Assembly (NCBI RefSeq): GCF_000430995.1
Contig: NZ_HF952018.1
Coordinates: 1,427,610 to 1,491,609 of the forward strand
Reading direction: 5' to 3'
DNA from: Thermobrachium celere DSM 8682
Lineage (GTDB): Bacteria; Bacillota; Clostridia; Clostridiales; Caloramatoraceae
DNA length: 64,000 nt
How positions within the stretch are numbered: position 1 is the stretch's first letter; every line of letters begins with the position of its first letter. A program made the position numbers and the translations under genes. The notes under the pieces are model-generated. The model saw nothing but the letters and a program-made list of their open reading frames with translations, did no database searches and had not been told where the DNA came from. Shown here piece by piece: positions 55,402 to 64,000 of this stretch.

Positions 55402-57078
55402 TTATAAAGATGTCAGCATGTTGTTTAGCTCTTCATAAACATTACTTAGCAGTTTTAGTTCCTCTATTATTTCTTCTCGTTTATTCTCTTTTATAGAAAT
55501 TACTTTGTTTAATATATTTTTTACTTCACTTTTAAGCATTTCTAATTCGTCGTTAAAGGTGTAATTAAAAGTACGAAGACTTTCATTTATTTTATATTTA
55601 TAGTTATAAAGCATATTATTTTTATTTCGCTCAACAATATCTTTCATCTTATCTAAGTAATTTTTGTAAATAGATTTATTCGCATAACGTTTGGGCATAA
55701 AATATATAAAATTATTCATGTTAATAAAAAATGTAATAGGTTCATGGTTGATGTCTACATAAAAATCCTCTTTCTCTGAAAGAAGATATTCTGTTTTTTC
55801 ATAGTTGTACTTTACATTAAAAATTTCATACAATTTTTCTGATATAAATGCTTTTATTACATCAATATTACTATTAAAAATATCAATCATTTCTTTGTAA
55901 TTCAATTCTAAACTTGATAAACCTTCATTATTCATTTTTTCAAGACTATCATATAGATGAGTCTCTACAATTTTTTTAAATTCTTTTTCTAACTTTTTTG
56001 GTTTTTCATTTATATTTTGCTCATAGATATTTTTAAAGATTAATTCTGTTTCCTTTATAATCTTTTTTGATTCTTCTATTAAAATATTTTCTATATTTTG
56101 TACAAGACTATCAGAACACATTTTGATACGATAAAAAACTTCATCATTAATTTTATCTAAATCCTTAAGCTTCTCCGTTAGTTCATTTACCTTAGATTCA
56201 AGGTCATCAAGAGGAATTTTAGAGGCACTTATATATAAATCTATCCTTGATAATGCATTATTTAATATATCTTTTGTTTTTATTTTTACAGATTCAATTA
56301 ATATATCGTCAATAGAAGTTTGAATATCTGTTTTTATACAAGATAAAATTTCTTCTGTACCTGTTGAATCTTTAGCACTAATAGGGAAAATAACAACAGA
56401 TTCTACATTCATTGTTTCGCATAAAACTTTCTCACAATATTTTAAATATATTTCAAGTTCTTTTTCGCTTATCATATCTATTTTATTGACTGCGAAATAA
56501 AATTTAGATGCATATTTTCTAACTGAATAAAGAAAGTCCTTTTCTATTTCATTTATAGGGCTGTCAACCGAAAGCATAAAAATTACTGCATCACTATCCT
56601 TTAAGAAGGAATAAGTGACTTCAGTATTATGTTTATGAATAGAACCAACACCAGGTGTATCCACCAAAATAATTCCATCTTTTAGAATGCTACAGGGATA
56701 ATAAATATCAACACATTCTACATCTTTTTTATTTTTAGGATTTTCTTGCTCACTTATATATTTATGTAAAGAATCAAAAGCAACTTCTTTTTCTTCACCA
56801 TTCTTAAACACTACTTTTGCTTGAGGTAATCCATATCTTAATTTAGTTACTACAGAAGTTATAGGTATTATTCCAACAGGTAGAATATCCTTTCCTAAAA
56901 TTGTATTTATGAAGGATGTCTTTCCTCTTTTAAACTGTCCTACAACAGATATAACAATATGTTTATTCTTTATTTTCCCTTTCAATTGCTGAATTTTTTC
57001 AGCAAAATCATTACACATGTTAGAAGTATCTAATAATTTTTCAGCTTTTTCTAATATATTTAAAATTACATCATCCAT
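55402..57078 (-). CDS. Dynamin-family large GTPase
   Basis: A 558-residue bacterial dynamin-like protein. G1 VVGQFKRGKTSFIN (residues 45-58), G2 Thr in IPITSVVTKLRYG, G3 LVDTPGVGSIHKHNTE and G4 VNKID are intact, so GTP hydrolysis is expected. The rest is long helices (about 230-558) with coiled-coil character and a hydrophobic patch near FFINMNNFIYFMP that may contact membrane. ATG 57078 has GGGGTGAT upstream and is chosen over 57171. It follows the two MutS-like genes with no terminator between, so it is probably under the fluoride riboswitch. Confidence 0.85.
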   Translation of the reverse strand: MDDVILNILEKAEKLLDTSNMCNDFAEKIQQLKGKIKNKHIVISVVGQFKRGKTSFINTILGKDILPVGIIPITSVVTKLRYGLPQAKVVFKNGEEKEVAFDSLHKYISEQENPKNKKDVECVDIYYPCSILKDGIILVDTPGVGSIHKHNTEVTYSFLKDSDAVIFMLSVDSPINEIEKDFLYSVRKYASKFYFAVNKIDMISEKELEIYLKYCEKVLCETMNVESVVIFPISAKDSTGTEEILSCIKTDIQTSIDDILIESVKIKTKDILNNALSRIDLYISASKIPLDDLESKVNELTEKLKDLDKINDEVFYRIKMCSDSLVQNIENILIEESKKIIKETELIFKNIYEQNINEKPKKLEKEFKKIVETHLYDSLEKMNNEGLSSLELNYKEMIDIFNSNIDVIKAFISEKLYEIFNVKYNYEKTEYLLSEKEDFYVDINHEPITFFINMNNFIYFMPKRYANKSIYKNYLDKMKDIVERNKNNMLYNYKYKINESLRTFNYTFNDELEMLKSEVKNILNKVISIKENKREEIIEELKLLSNVYEELNNMLTSL

Positions 57079-57203
57079 AAGATCACCCCATTCTACATAA
57101 TGGTATTTTTTTAAACTTTTGCATTTATAATACCTCTTAAATCTACTTGCTCCTAATCTAACTTCAATCATTAAAACATTTCTTTAAAACACAATTCATC
57201 CTT

Positions 57204-58679
57204 CTATAAACTATCCGCAAAAATCTTTCGGTATAAGTCTTCCCCAAAAGCTGTTTTAATCGGCTCTCCTTTAACAATTCTAAAGGTTCGTTCTCCATTT
57301 TCTAAACGCTCTGCCCTTAGAAATTCAGTATTTTTTTCATTCAAAAAATCAGTGGCATATGTGTAAAAATGTGTAACAGAAAACACTTCAACATTATTAT
57401 CAATTAATGCCTTTGTTATTTGCCTGAATATTTCTGAACCTTCATACTCATTAGTAGATGAAAAAGATTCATTAAAAAGAACAAGTGATCCCCAACTTAT
57501 AACATCAACTATCTTACTCATACGGGAGAGTTCCTCATCCAATTTTCCACTTTTCATAGATGAGTCCTCCTCCTTTTTAAAATGGGTAAATACTCCATTT
57601 CTAATAGGTGCTAAAAACTCTTCCGCTCCAACAAACATACCACATTGTGCCATTAATTGTGCCTGCCCTATACTTCTAAGGAAAGTTGATTTACCCCCTT
57701 GATTTGCTCCAGTAATAATATAAAGTAACTTATCAGTTGTATCTATATCATTTCCAACTATGGCATCGTTTTTGGTTAAAGCAAGTCCCACATCATATAA
57801 ATTACGGTATGATCGTTTTCTCTGCTCAATTGGAATAAGTTTAGGGATACAAATTGGCATCTTAATCATTTTAAGGCTTTTGGCTAAATTTATACATCCG
57901 ACATAAAAGGCTAACTCATTACGTAGTTTAGCAAAAAAACTCTCTAAATGTTCAGCAGCTTGTGCTAATGCGTTAGATACTTCGTTTATAGCACGATCAC
58001 GGCGTTTCCCAAGATCTGCTGCTCCTATATCATCACGTGGTGCTATTGTATAGGATGGAGCAAAAGTCCATTTACGCCAAAATCCTTTTTGATTTTTACA
58101 TCTAAGAACATATCCAACCCCTTGAAGATAATTTCCTAATTTAGAACTAATTAACATTCCATTACTTTCACTTAATTCATTCAAATGTGAGTTTACTTCA
58201 GCAAAATAATCATCATTTAGTTCTCTCTGTAGCATAGTAAAAAAATTCAAAAACCCCTCTGATTGAAAACCTGCTACTTCTTTATCTGCTATACGACGAA
58301 GTTTCATCAGCATTTCAATATATATTTTTAGCAGACCTATTGCATTTGAATATACGCTTGATATATATGAAGAAGATAACCAATAGAATGAATTCTTTCT
58401 CTTCTTTTCAGTTTCAATAGTTATATCATAAAGTTGCCTAATTACATCAGGTTTTCTTAATGCATCAATTAGATTTTCCTGTCTATAACAGATTTCATCT
58501 ATTGACTGTAAAGGATTAAAAAGTGCTGTGGTACATGCATTGCTAATTATTTTATCCCCCTGTGACATATTTGAAATAATATATTTAAATCCAAGATCAT
58601 TCGCAAGGGTATCAATAATAGAGTCTGATTCAGATTTAACTACAAAATCTTTATTACGAAACATCAAATTAACCTTCAT
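57204..58679 (-). CDS. MutS-like ATPase, second of a pair
   Basis: A 491-residue protein with only the core/clamp and ATPase part of MutS; the mismatch-binding domain I is absent. Walker A is GANQGGKS (324-331), signature-like SMKSGKL (374-380), and the Walker B region reads LVLFNESFSST with Asn403 replacing the usual Asp before Glu404. Its start overlaps the upstream paralogue by 4 bases (ATGA), which suggests a heterodimer made in equal amounts. Its role in repair is not established. Confidence 0.85.
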   Translation of the reverse strand: MKVNLMFRNKDFVVKSESDSIIDTLANDLGFKYIISNMSQGDKIISNACTTALFNPLQSIDEICYRQENLIDALRKPDVIRQLYDITIETEKKRKNSFYWLSSSYISSVYSNAIGLLKIYIEMLMKLRRIADKEVAGFQSEGFLNFFTMLQRELNDDYFAEVNSHLNELSESNGMLISSKLGNYLQGVGYVLRCKNQKGFWRKWTFAPSYTIAPRDDIGAADLGKRRDRAINEVSNALAQAAEHLESFFAKLRNELAFYVGCINLAKSLKMIKMPICIPKLIPIEQRKRSYRNLYDVGLALTKNDAIVGNDIDTTDKLLYIITGANQGGKSTFLRSIGQAQLMAQCGMFVGAEEFLAPIRNGVFTHFKKEEDSSMKSGKLDEELSRMSKIVDVISWGSLVLFNESFSSTNEYEGSEIFRQITKALIDNNVEVFSVTHFYTYATDFLNEKNTEFLRAERLENGERTFRIVKGEPIKTAFGEDLYRKIFADSL

Positions 58680-60220
58680 TTTTTCAGCCTCCTACAAATC
58701 TGCTCATAGGTAAGATTATATTTGTTAGCAATATGAATAGCATAGGCAAGACCATCTGGTGGTTTTCTTATAATTTTATATGTCCTCTCTGTAGGATCAG
58801 ACTCATTAACAATACTAACCATGCTAACCGTTTCTTCCCCATGGTAAGCTAATTTATCAAGAAAAGTAACAACTACAGCAATAGCTCCAATCTTAGAAAT
58901 AGCATCCATCATATATTGACCTAGTACTAATGCATCTGATAATGTTGTTGATGAAAATATTTCATTAACAATTATTATGCTTCTATTTGTTGCTTTTTTA
59001 AGCAGATCATGGAGCCTTATAAGATCGTCCTGTAATTTACCATTTAATGATGATAAATCCTCTTCCCTAGCAAAATGTGTAAAAATGTTATCAAAAATAT
59101 TTAAAGTTGCTTCACTTCCTGGGATACATAAACCAAGAGATGCCAACCAATGCATTTGTCCAAAAGCACGTGCAAATGTAGTCTTTCCCCCTTGATTGGG
59201 GCCAGTAACAACCATGATACGTTCTGGTGTATTTAAAATAAAATCATTGGTAACTGTATTTTCTCTTGTTATAAAGGCAAGTGCAAGATCAAAACCTTCA
59301 CGAACATATATATGCTCAGCATTGTCAACTAACTTTGGATAGTTAAAAGGTAGACCTACCTGACGTAATGGAAGGATATATTCTAGCCACGAAAGGTAAA
59401 ACTGTATTTCGCAAGCAAACCTTGAAATTGTATTATCAATAAAATACATATATTTTTCGCAGAAAATATTCAAATCAGTGAAAATATCTTTGTATAAACT
59501 AGCAACCATATTTAATACTTCTGCTTCTACATGAGTAGCAATAGGCTCTTCATCTAATTTTTTATGGTAATCTTTAACTTCACCTTGTCTAAACTTTTCA
59601 AAGCACTTCAATAGCTTTTGAGAATAATCGATTTCTCCTTCATATTTACGAACACGAATTGTTCCATTTTTAATATACATACAATATTCCACTGTAGAAA
59701 GCTGATTTTGTAACCTAATGACATGGCTATAGAACTCCTTGAAAGTATCTGATTCAATGTAATCTAAAAGATATTCTGCAAAAGAATTTAATCCCTCTGA
59801 ATGTAGTTTATTTTCTTTAAGTCCATCTACTAAATTATTGATCTCTGTACAATATTTTTCGGCACAATTTAGCAACATACCCCTTGTTAAATAATTATTC
59901 TCATAACTTTTTTTTGAAGTAAGTGCTTCTGTTATCTTTATCATATTCTTGTCTATATTATAAATGTTTTTGGAAAAGTTACTGATAATTCTACGAAGTT
60001 TTTCATTTTCTAAATCGTGCATTACTTCTTGACGATAAGATATAATTTCCACATCCTGTAAAGGCGTATAAAATAAACTCTCTAATTTAAACTCCTTTTT
60101 ATTCTTTAAAACCTGATTAAAAATCTGATTAAGATTCAAATCCTTAAAGCAATCTGGTTCATCTGTACATCTTTTTTGTTCATGCTGCTCTTTGGTCTTA
60201 AAAAGAATACTGTAAAACAT
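58676..60220 (-). CDS. MutS-like ATPase, first of a pair
   Basis: A 514-residue relative of the next gene. Walker A is GPNQGGKT (340-347), SSLNGKL (390-396) matches the signature motif, and Walker B reads IIIVNEIFSSTT with Asn419-Glu420. MutS domains I and II are absent; the N-terminal 300 residues are helical lever/clamp-like. It is the first gene after the fluoride riboswitch. AAGGGAGGG lies about 10 bases before the ATG. Confidence 0.86.
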   Translation of the reverse strand: MFYSILFKTKEQHEQKRCTDEPDCFKDLNLNQIFNQVLKNKKEFKLESLFYTPLQDVEIISYRQEVMHDLENEKLRRIISNFSKNIYNIDKNMIKITEALTSKKSYENNYLTRGMLLNCAEKYCTEINNLVDGLKENKLHSEGLNSFAEYLLDYIESDTFKEFYSHVIRLQNQLSTVEYCMYIKNGTIRVRKYEGEIDYSQKLLKCFEKFRQGEVKDYHKKLDEEPIATHVEAEVLNMVASLYKDIFTDLNIFCEKYMYFIDNTISRFACEIQFYLSWLEYILPLRQVGLPFNYPKLVDNAEHIYVREGFDLALAFITRENTVTNDFILNTPERIMVVTGPNQGGKTTFARAFGQMHWLASLGLCIPGSEATLNIFDNIFTHFAREEDLSSLNGKLQDDLIRLHDLLKKATNRSIIIVNEIFSSTTLSDALVLGQYMMDAISKIGAIAVVVTFLDKLAYHGEETVSMVSIVNESDPTERTYKIIRKPPDGLAYAIHIANKYNLTYEQICRRLKK

Positions 60221-60390
60221 ATAGGCAGCCCTCCCTTGATCATAGATAGAAAGCTATAGTTTGCCTTTTCTATTAAAACTCAATACTAAACTATCTAATC
60301 TACAGTTTTAAAATATTAATTAAGTTAACTACTTTCTGTCATACATATCTACATAAAAAGCAAGTTATAAATTAATGTAAAAAATGATAA

Positions 60391-60428
60391 CAAAAAAACC
60401 CCTACAAATGTTTTAAAACATTTGTAGG
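60391..60428 (-). terminator. Riboswitch-controlled terminator
   Basis: A perfect stem CCTACAAATGTTTT with its complement, extended by the ACTCC/GGGGT region, is followed on the minus strand by TTTTTTT. Its 5' arm reuses the CTCCTAC end of the fluoride aptamer, so aptamer and terminator are mutually exclusive. Confidence 0.9.
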
Positions 60429-60471
60429 AGTCATTAGCTTATCAGCATTTAGGCGAACTCCATCGCCTATT
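60424..60471 (-). promoter_or_regulatory. Fluoride riboswitch (crcB motif)
   Basis: Minus strand: ATAGGCGATGGAGTTCGCC (60452-60470) followed by TAAATGCTGATAAGCTAATG and ACTCCTAC (to 60424). These are the conserved blocks of the crcB RNA, very close to the Bacillus cereus aptamer as I remember it. GGAGT can pair with ACTCC, and fluoride binding should hold that pairing and block the terminator, turning expression ON. The nearest downstream gene is the first MutS-like ATPase, about 170 bases past the terminator. Confidence 0.93.
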
Positions 60472-60841
60472 AACTTTTAATTCTAAAATAATTTTAACAC
60501 CTTATTTTTATAAAATCAATAAAAAATTCCTACTATAAAATAAATATGGTTTATAGTTCCAACATATTTTTACAAATCCCAGTACTTTAACTTAATAAAT
60601 AAAACTTGTTCAAAATAATGTATTAAGAAATTCAGAAATATAATATAATTAATCTATACATGGATTTGTAATAATTATTAATTTAAATTGCATTCATAAT
60701 TTTTTAAGTTAAGTTGTAAATGATATGGATGTCATTTATAATTGTGCTAATACTAACTGTTATAAAATTATATTGTTTTAAAGGAAAATAATATAATTTA
60801 TAGAATTATTATCTTTAGTTAATGTTTATAGGGGGATTTTC
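60472..60841. other. AT-rich gap upstream of the fluoride riboswitch
   Basis: Promoters for the riboswitch transcript (minus) and the 60842 gene (plus) must lie here, but so many AT-rich candidates occur that none is singled out. No gene is visible. Confidence 0.5.
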
Positions 60842-61273
60842 ATGAAAGTAAATAAAAAAAATATATATAAATTATATTTCATTTCTTTTATTCTTGTTTG
60901 TATAAGTTTATATATGATTGTAAAAACAGATATTAGCTATGATAATTCAACTGAAAATGGTACAGGAGTTATTTTAGGAATATTCTTGGTAATTTTTTTA
61001 TTTTTGTTCTTAAATCTTTTATTTATGTATATTTTTAAGTTTTTACTAAAAAATAAAATTGAAATAGATATTAATTTGTTTTTTATTCAAAAAAATGAAT
61101 TTGTTTCAAATACATTAAGGATTCTTGCTTATATATTAATATTTCTTATTTTTTACATCTTTAGTTACATAATAAAATCTAATTTTTTTATATACTTATT
61201 TGTATATTTTTCCAATGTTTTTTATATTAGTATTGTAATAATTTTATTTTTAAATATAAAGAATCAATCCTAG
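60842..61273 (+). CDS. Small four-helix membrane protein, unknown
   Basis: A 143-residue protein with four hydrophobic segments, very rich in Phe, Ile and Leu; not recognised. GGGGGATTTTC precedes the ATG and a strong terminator follows. It diverges from the fluoride-controlled operon; no functional link is shown. Confidence 0.65.
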   Translation: MKVNKKNIYKLYFISFILVCISLYMIVKTDISYDNSTENGTGVILGIFLVIFLFLFLNLLFMYIFKFLLKNKIEIDINLFFIQKNEFVSNTLRILAYILIFLIFYIFSYIIKSNFFIYLFVYFSNVFYISIVIILFLNIKNQS

Positions 61274-61304
61274 TAAAGTTATCTACCTTACTAGGATTTT
61301 TTTT
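61266..61304 (+). terminator. Terminator of the 60842 gene
   Basis: AATCCTAGTAA pairs with TTACTAGGATT, followed by TTTTTT. Confidence 0.88.
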
Positions 61305-61331
61305 ATGTCAATTTAAAAAAATTGAAGATAA

Positions 61332-61721
61332 TTAATTTTTGACGCTTTCTTTTTTAACACCCCAATTACTTTTATCATTCTTATAAATAATCAATACAGT
61401 TGTTCCTTTCATTCCTTTAACTATATACCCAACAGCATTTTCCTTATGTTCAACACCTAATGGATCTATATAATACAATGTAATTGAGTCTTCTTGTTTG
61501 TTATTAATAATATGTTCATATTTATCTTTAGGGTTTATAACTCCTATTTCAACAACTTCTTTACTTGAAGTGTATGTGAGTTTAACATTATAAATCTGTT
61601 CATCCGAATCATTTTTAATAACTAATACAGCATTTTTATTAACCACTGATTCGCATCCTGCAATCACTGTAGAAACAATGACAATAAATAATATTACAAA
61701 ATATCTCTTAATAACATTCAT
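61332..61721 (-). CDS. Small lipoprotein of unknown function
   Basis: A 129-residue lipoprotein; the signal peptide ends in the lipobox VIAGC (Cys23). The mature part looks like a single beta-sandwich (VLVIKNDSDEQIYNVKLTYTS). It may form a unit with the upstream 61854-62357 membrane protein. No family recognised. Confidence 0.7.
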   Translation of the reverse strand: MNVIKRYFVILFIVIVSTVIAGCESVVNKNAVLVIKNDSDEQIYNVKLTYTSSKEVVEIGVINPKDKYEHIINNKQEDSITLYYIDPLGVEHKENAVGYIVKGMKGTTVLIIYKNDKSNWGVKKESVKN

Positions 61722-61853
61722 ATTTATTTCTCCCTAAAGCCAAAGTGATACCAATTCCAAAGAATATATATTCTTCTATATAAGGCTCCGCCCCTTAAAA
61801 TAATTATGTTCATCTCAATTTAAAAGTATTTGTGATAAGGATACCAGTAAAAA

Positions 61854-62357
61854 TTAAGAATCATATTTTATTAAATAAAGTAAAAAATTCTCTACATCTA
61901 ATATATATAACTTAAAATTAAAGTAATAATCTTTTTCATTGCTATTTTTATTTACAAATAAATAATATCCATTTTTTACATTTGGTATCGGGCTATAGCT
62001 TGAGTTTTTAAGTGAATTTGCTAGTTCAATATCGTGAGTAAGTTGTTTATCAATAATACTATATATCTCTTTATTTATGGGTAATCTATTCCATTTATAA
62101 TTATTTATATTGTCACTCAATATAAAATCAAAATCTTCTTTTTTTAGTTGATATACATAATAATCTATCCCATCACCATGAAAACTTGGTGAAGATTCAG
62201 CTTTAAAAATAGGTTTTTTATTGTATAAATTAATGTGAGTTTCTTTGTATATAATTATATTGTTAAAATAATTAAGCAAAGGTTTAAATTGCAATATCAG
62301 CAATACAATTATTGATATTATTGATAAAATAATTATTTTAGTTATTTTTCTATTAAT
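61854..62357 (-). CDS. Membrane-anchored protein, apparent ATT start
   Basis: Not recognised. The first conventional start in frame, TTG 62303, falls inside a hydrophobic stretch and lacks a ribosome site. The frame stays open upstream and, 7 bases after AGAAGG, reaches ATT 62355-62357. From there it reads INRKITKIIILSIISIIV before LLILQF, giving a normal N-terminal membrane helix and 167 residues. Either an ATT start is used or an ATG has mutated. The exterior part has SSPSFHGDGIDYYVY. Confidence 0.55.
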   Translation of the reverse strand: MNRKITKIIILSIISIIVLLILQFKPLLNYFNNIIIYKETHINLYNKKPIFKAESSPSFHGDGIDYYVYQLKKEDFDFILSDNINNYKWNRLPINKEIYSIIDKQLTHDIELANSLKNSSYSPIPNVKNGYYLFVNKNSNEKDYYFNFKLYILDVENFLLYLIKYDS

Positions 62358-62704
62358 AGTAACACCTTCTTTTTATTAATATTTGTTTATTTTTACCTAT
62401 TTTAATTCCTATGTATTTATTAATAAATTTTTCTTAACTACCAATTGTATGTTTATTTCAAGCTTTCAAGTCACTTTAATTCGTTTAAAAATTAAACATA
62501 TCTTAAAAGACATTCACATTTTAATAAAATCTAATTCTGCAATAATCTAATAAAATTACACTAATTTTAAGTTAATATCTAATTCATTTTCTGTATTTCC
62601 TTTTATTACCATTATATACTATAAGCATAAATTATATCAATAACAAATTTTTTAATTATTTACAAAATACATATTAAGTCCAATAAAACTATTTTAACTA
62701 TTTT
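62358..62704. other. AT-rich gap without visible genes
   Basis: No open frame or clear regulatory element was found here. It marks the start of the decayed right-hand region. Confidence 0.6.
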
Positions 62705-62880
62705 CTATTTAACCTTCTCCTTTATAGGTAAAAGCAAATCTATTTGAATGCTACTATCATCAGGTGAGCCCATATATTTATTTATATAGTTCAAATGCTC
62801 TTCTAAACAACTTGGTATTGCTGTTTTATCTAATTCATACTTTTCATTATTTGTAGTCCATTCATATAACTTTGACCATT
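62705..62880 (-). pseudogene. Fragment of a GyrI-like effector-binding domain
   Basis: Minus-strand frame: WSKLYEWTTNNEKYELDKT, then CLEEHLNYINKYM and IDLLLPIKEKVK before TAG. This matches the C-terminal end of GyrI-like domains found in AraC-type regulators. No start or N-terminal part is present. Confidence 0.6.
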
Positions 62881-62927
62881 TTCAAAAATTACCTATGTAA
62901 ATCATATTACAATCTTATGTGAATTTT

Positions 62928-63194
62928 TTATTCCTTTATATACTTCTTCTTAAGATTGCCTAAGCCTTTCAAGGCCTTTACAATATTAGAGTGTTCTAGT
63001 ATTCCTCCAGGCCTTGCACCATTTGCAAAGAACCTTGCTCCAAACTCTTCTGTTGCAATTGAAAGTCCAATAGCTTTTCTTGCCATCTGAATAGGTGAAT
63101 ATCCATCAAAACCACCAAATCCAAGACCTACTGCATGAAATACTTCCTCTTTTTGTAGGATAACTTCGCCAATGTCAGTTACATACCTATATTT
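62928..63194 (-). pseudogene. Phage portal protein remnant (central part)
   Basis: Minus-strand frame: VTDIGEVILQKEEVFHAVGL, then GYSPIQMARKAIGL, ATEEFGARFFANGARPGG and ILEHSNIVK, then TAA. This is the HK97-type portal signature. It is interrupted upstream by stops and truncated downstream. Confidence 0.82.
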
Positions 63195-63203
63195 TTAATC
63201 CAT

Positions 63204-63323
63204 TTAAATCTCCATTCTATTTGGCATAAGAGGCCAAAACTCAATTATTTCACCTTTTTTATTTCTAATTATTTGTGCATGGGCATTACCCCATAAAAGT
63301 AAGGTTCTATAATAAATGTTTGG
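63204..63323 (-). pseudogene. Phage portal protein remnant (N-terminal part)
   Basis: Minus-strand frame: PNIYYRTLLLWGNAHAQIIR, then NKKGEIIEFWPLMPNRMEI and TAA. It precedes the central portal fragment in the right order, so one portal gene has been broken by stops or frameshifts. Confidence 0.78.
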
Positions 63324-63465
63324 TCATAGCCCCATCATATTTTTTTACAAAAAAATATGCACCTGTTTTAGATGCCTGGTAAAATAAATTATACACACAC
63401 AATTTGAAAGGAGGCATCCAACAAGTGCACAATAATTGCATCACAAACAACTACCCTTTATCTTT

Positions 63466-63524
63466 TGTAAATGTCAATATATTTTTGCACAAAAAGTGGA
63501 ATATATTTATGTACAAAAATTGTA
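63466..63524 (-). repeat. IS21-type terminal repeats
   Basis: Two copies of AATATATTT(T/A)TG(C/T)ACAAAAA lie at 63476-63496 and 63500-63520, a 24-base period, just past the istB stop. A TGT at 63466-63468 could be the outer end of the element. IS21-family ends are known to carry such repeats. Confidence 0.6.
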
Positions 63525-64000
63525 CTATGATGATGTATTGGAAGAACTGTTAAAATATTTCATTTTAGATTTTAATCTGTATGAAGGACCTTTTATAGAT
63601 ATAACATGTGAATGATGTAATAATCTATCCAATATTGCATTAGCAATTGTTGCTGAACCAAATACTTCTCCCCAACTTGAAAAAGGCATGTTAGTTGTAA
63701 TAATGGTTGAGTGTTTTTCATATCGTTTAGATATTAGTTGAAAAAATATATTGGCTGTATCTATATCAATAGGTAAATATCCAACTTCATCAATTTATTA
63801 AAACTTTATATTTTGAAAAATGCTTCAATCTTGCTTCTAAACGGTTTTCAGCTAACGCTTTTTTAAGTTGAGCCATTAGTTCTTGAAAATGAATGAAATA
63901 AGTTGAATACCTGTGTTTGGCACATTCAATTCCTAAAGAAGTAGCAAGATGCGTTCTTACCAACTACCAGGTGTTCCTACAAACAAAATATTTTCATTAT
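63525..64000 (-). pseudogene. IS21-family istB remnant (5' end outside window)
   Basis: Across three frames the minus strand encodes an IstB ATPase: ENILFVGTPGS, then LATSLGIECAK-like and YFIHFQELMAQLKKALAENR, IDEVGYLPIDIDTANIFFQL, SKRYEKHSTIITTNMPFSSW and ANAILDRLLHHSHVISIKG. Single-base insertions disrupt the Walker A region (GGTAGTTGGTAAGAACGC) and the Walker B region (TTAATAAATTGATGAAG). It is inactive and cut by the window edge. Confidence 0.85.

Noticed and set aside
1..64000. CRISPR array
   Set aside because: No regularly spaced direct repeats were seen. The only short periodic repeat is the two-copy IS21 end near 63476.

Overview
The window is strongly AT-rich, with GGAGG-type ribosome sites, tight operons and many U-tailed hairpin terminators. 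A nine-gene V-type ATPase operon, CwlD and SpoIID/LytB cell-wall proteins, Psd, YhaM, Ndk, a Clostridium-type ornithine-racemase homologue, methionine gamma-lyase and tryptophanase together suggest an anaerobic, amino-acid-fermenting, probably spore-forming member of the Clostridia (Clostridiaceae, Caloramator-like). The species cannot be named from the sequence.

Layout. 1-2.4 kb: [NiFe] hydrogenase small subunit (cut by the window edge), large subunit and maturation protease. 2.4-5 kb: thiT under a TPP riboswitch, tRNA-Pro(GGG), ndk, yhaM. 5-13.5 kb: V-ATPase operon on the minus strand. 13.7-16.2 kb: psd and an SPFH/NfeD pair. 16.3-20.4 kb: methionine gamma-lyase, a TyrR-like sigma-54 activator with a LysE-type exporter, and a C_GCAxxG protein. 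20.5-26 kb: SpoIID-like wall protein, an NhaC-family transporter and an APC permease. 26.3-30.1 kb: hypB, a large Fe-S flavoprotein and hypA. 31-36.7 kb: tryptophanase with a frameshifted YheO-type regulator, another NhaC-family carrier, an ornithine-racemase-like enzyme and cwlD. 36.7-45.1 kb: a counterpart of the uncharacterised E. coli ynjBCDEF/ydjX-Z locus. 45.3-55.3 kb: zupT and small housekeeping genes, plus two more NhaC-family carriers. 55.4-60.5 kb: a dynamin-like GTPase and two MutS-like ATPases behind a fluoride riboswitch. 60.8-64 kb: small membrane proteins, then decayed prophage and IS21 remnants.

How the parts connect. The hydrogenase genes at the left end need HypA/HypB for nickel insertion, and those genes flank a multi-cluster NAD(P)H/FAD oxidoreductase 25 kb away. 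The TyrR-like activator appears to control at least two transcription units: methionine gamma-lyase and the NhaC-family transporter at 22.8-24.2 kb each carry a well-spaced -24/-12 promoter and two or three TGTAAA-N6-TTTACA sites upstream. This looks like an amino-acid catabolism and transport regulon, which the lysE-regulator operon would complete with an exporter.

The most unusual unit is the fluoride-riboswitch operon. The aptamer and its overlapping terminator lie upstream of two adjacent MutS-like ATPases, both with Asn in place of the usual Walker B Asp, followed by a dynamin-family GTPase. No fluoride exporter gene is visible in the window. A second candidate uncharacterised system is the ynj-like cluster, which combines an ABC importer, a CDP-alcohol phosphatidyltransferase, a VTT-domain membrane protein, a three-domain rhodanese lipoprotein and a divergent Fe-S protein.
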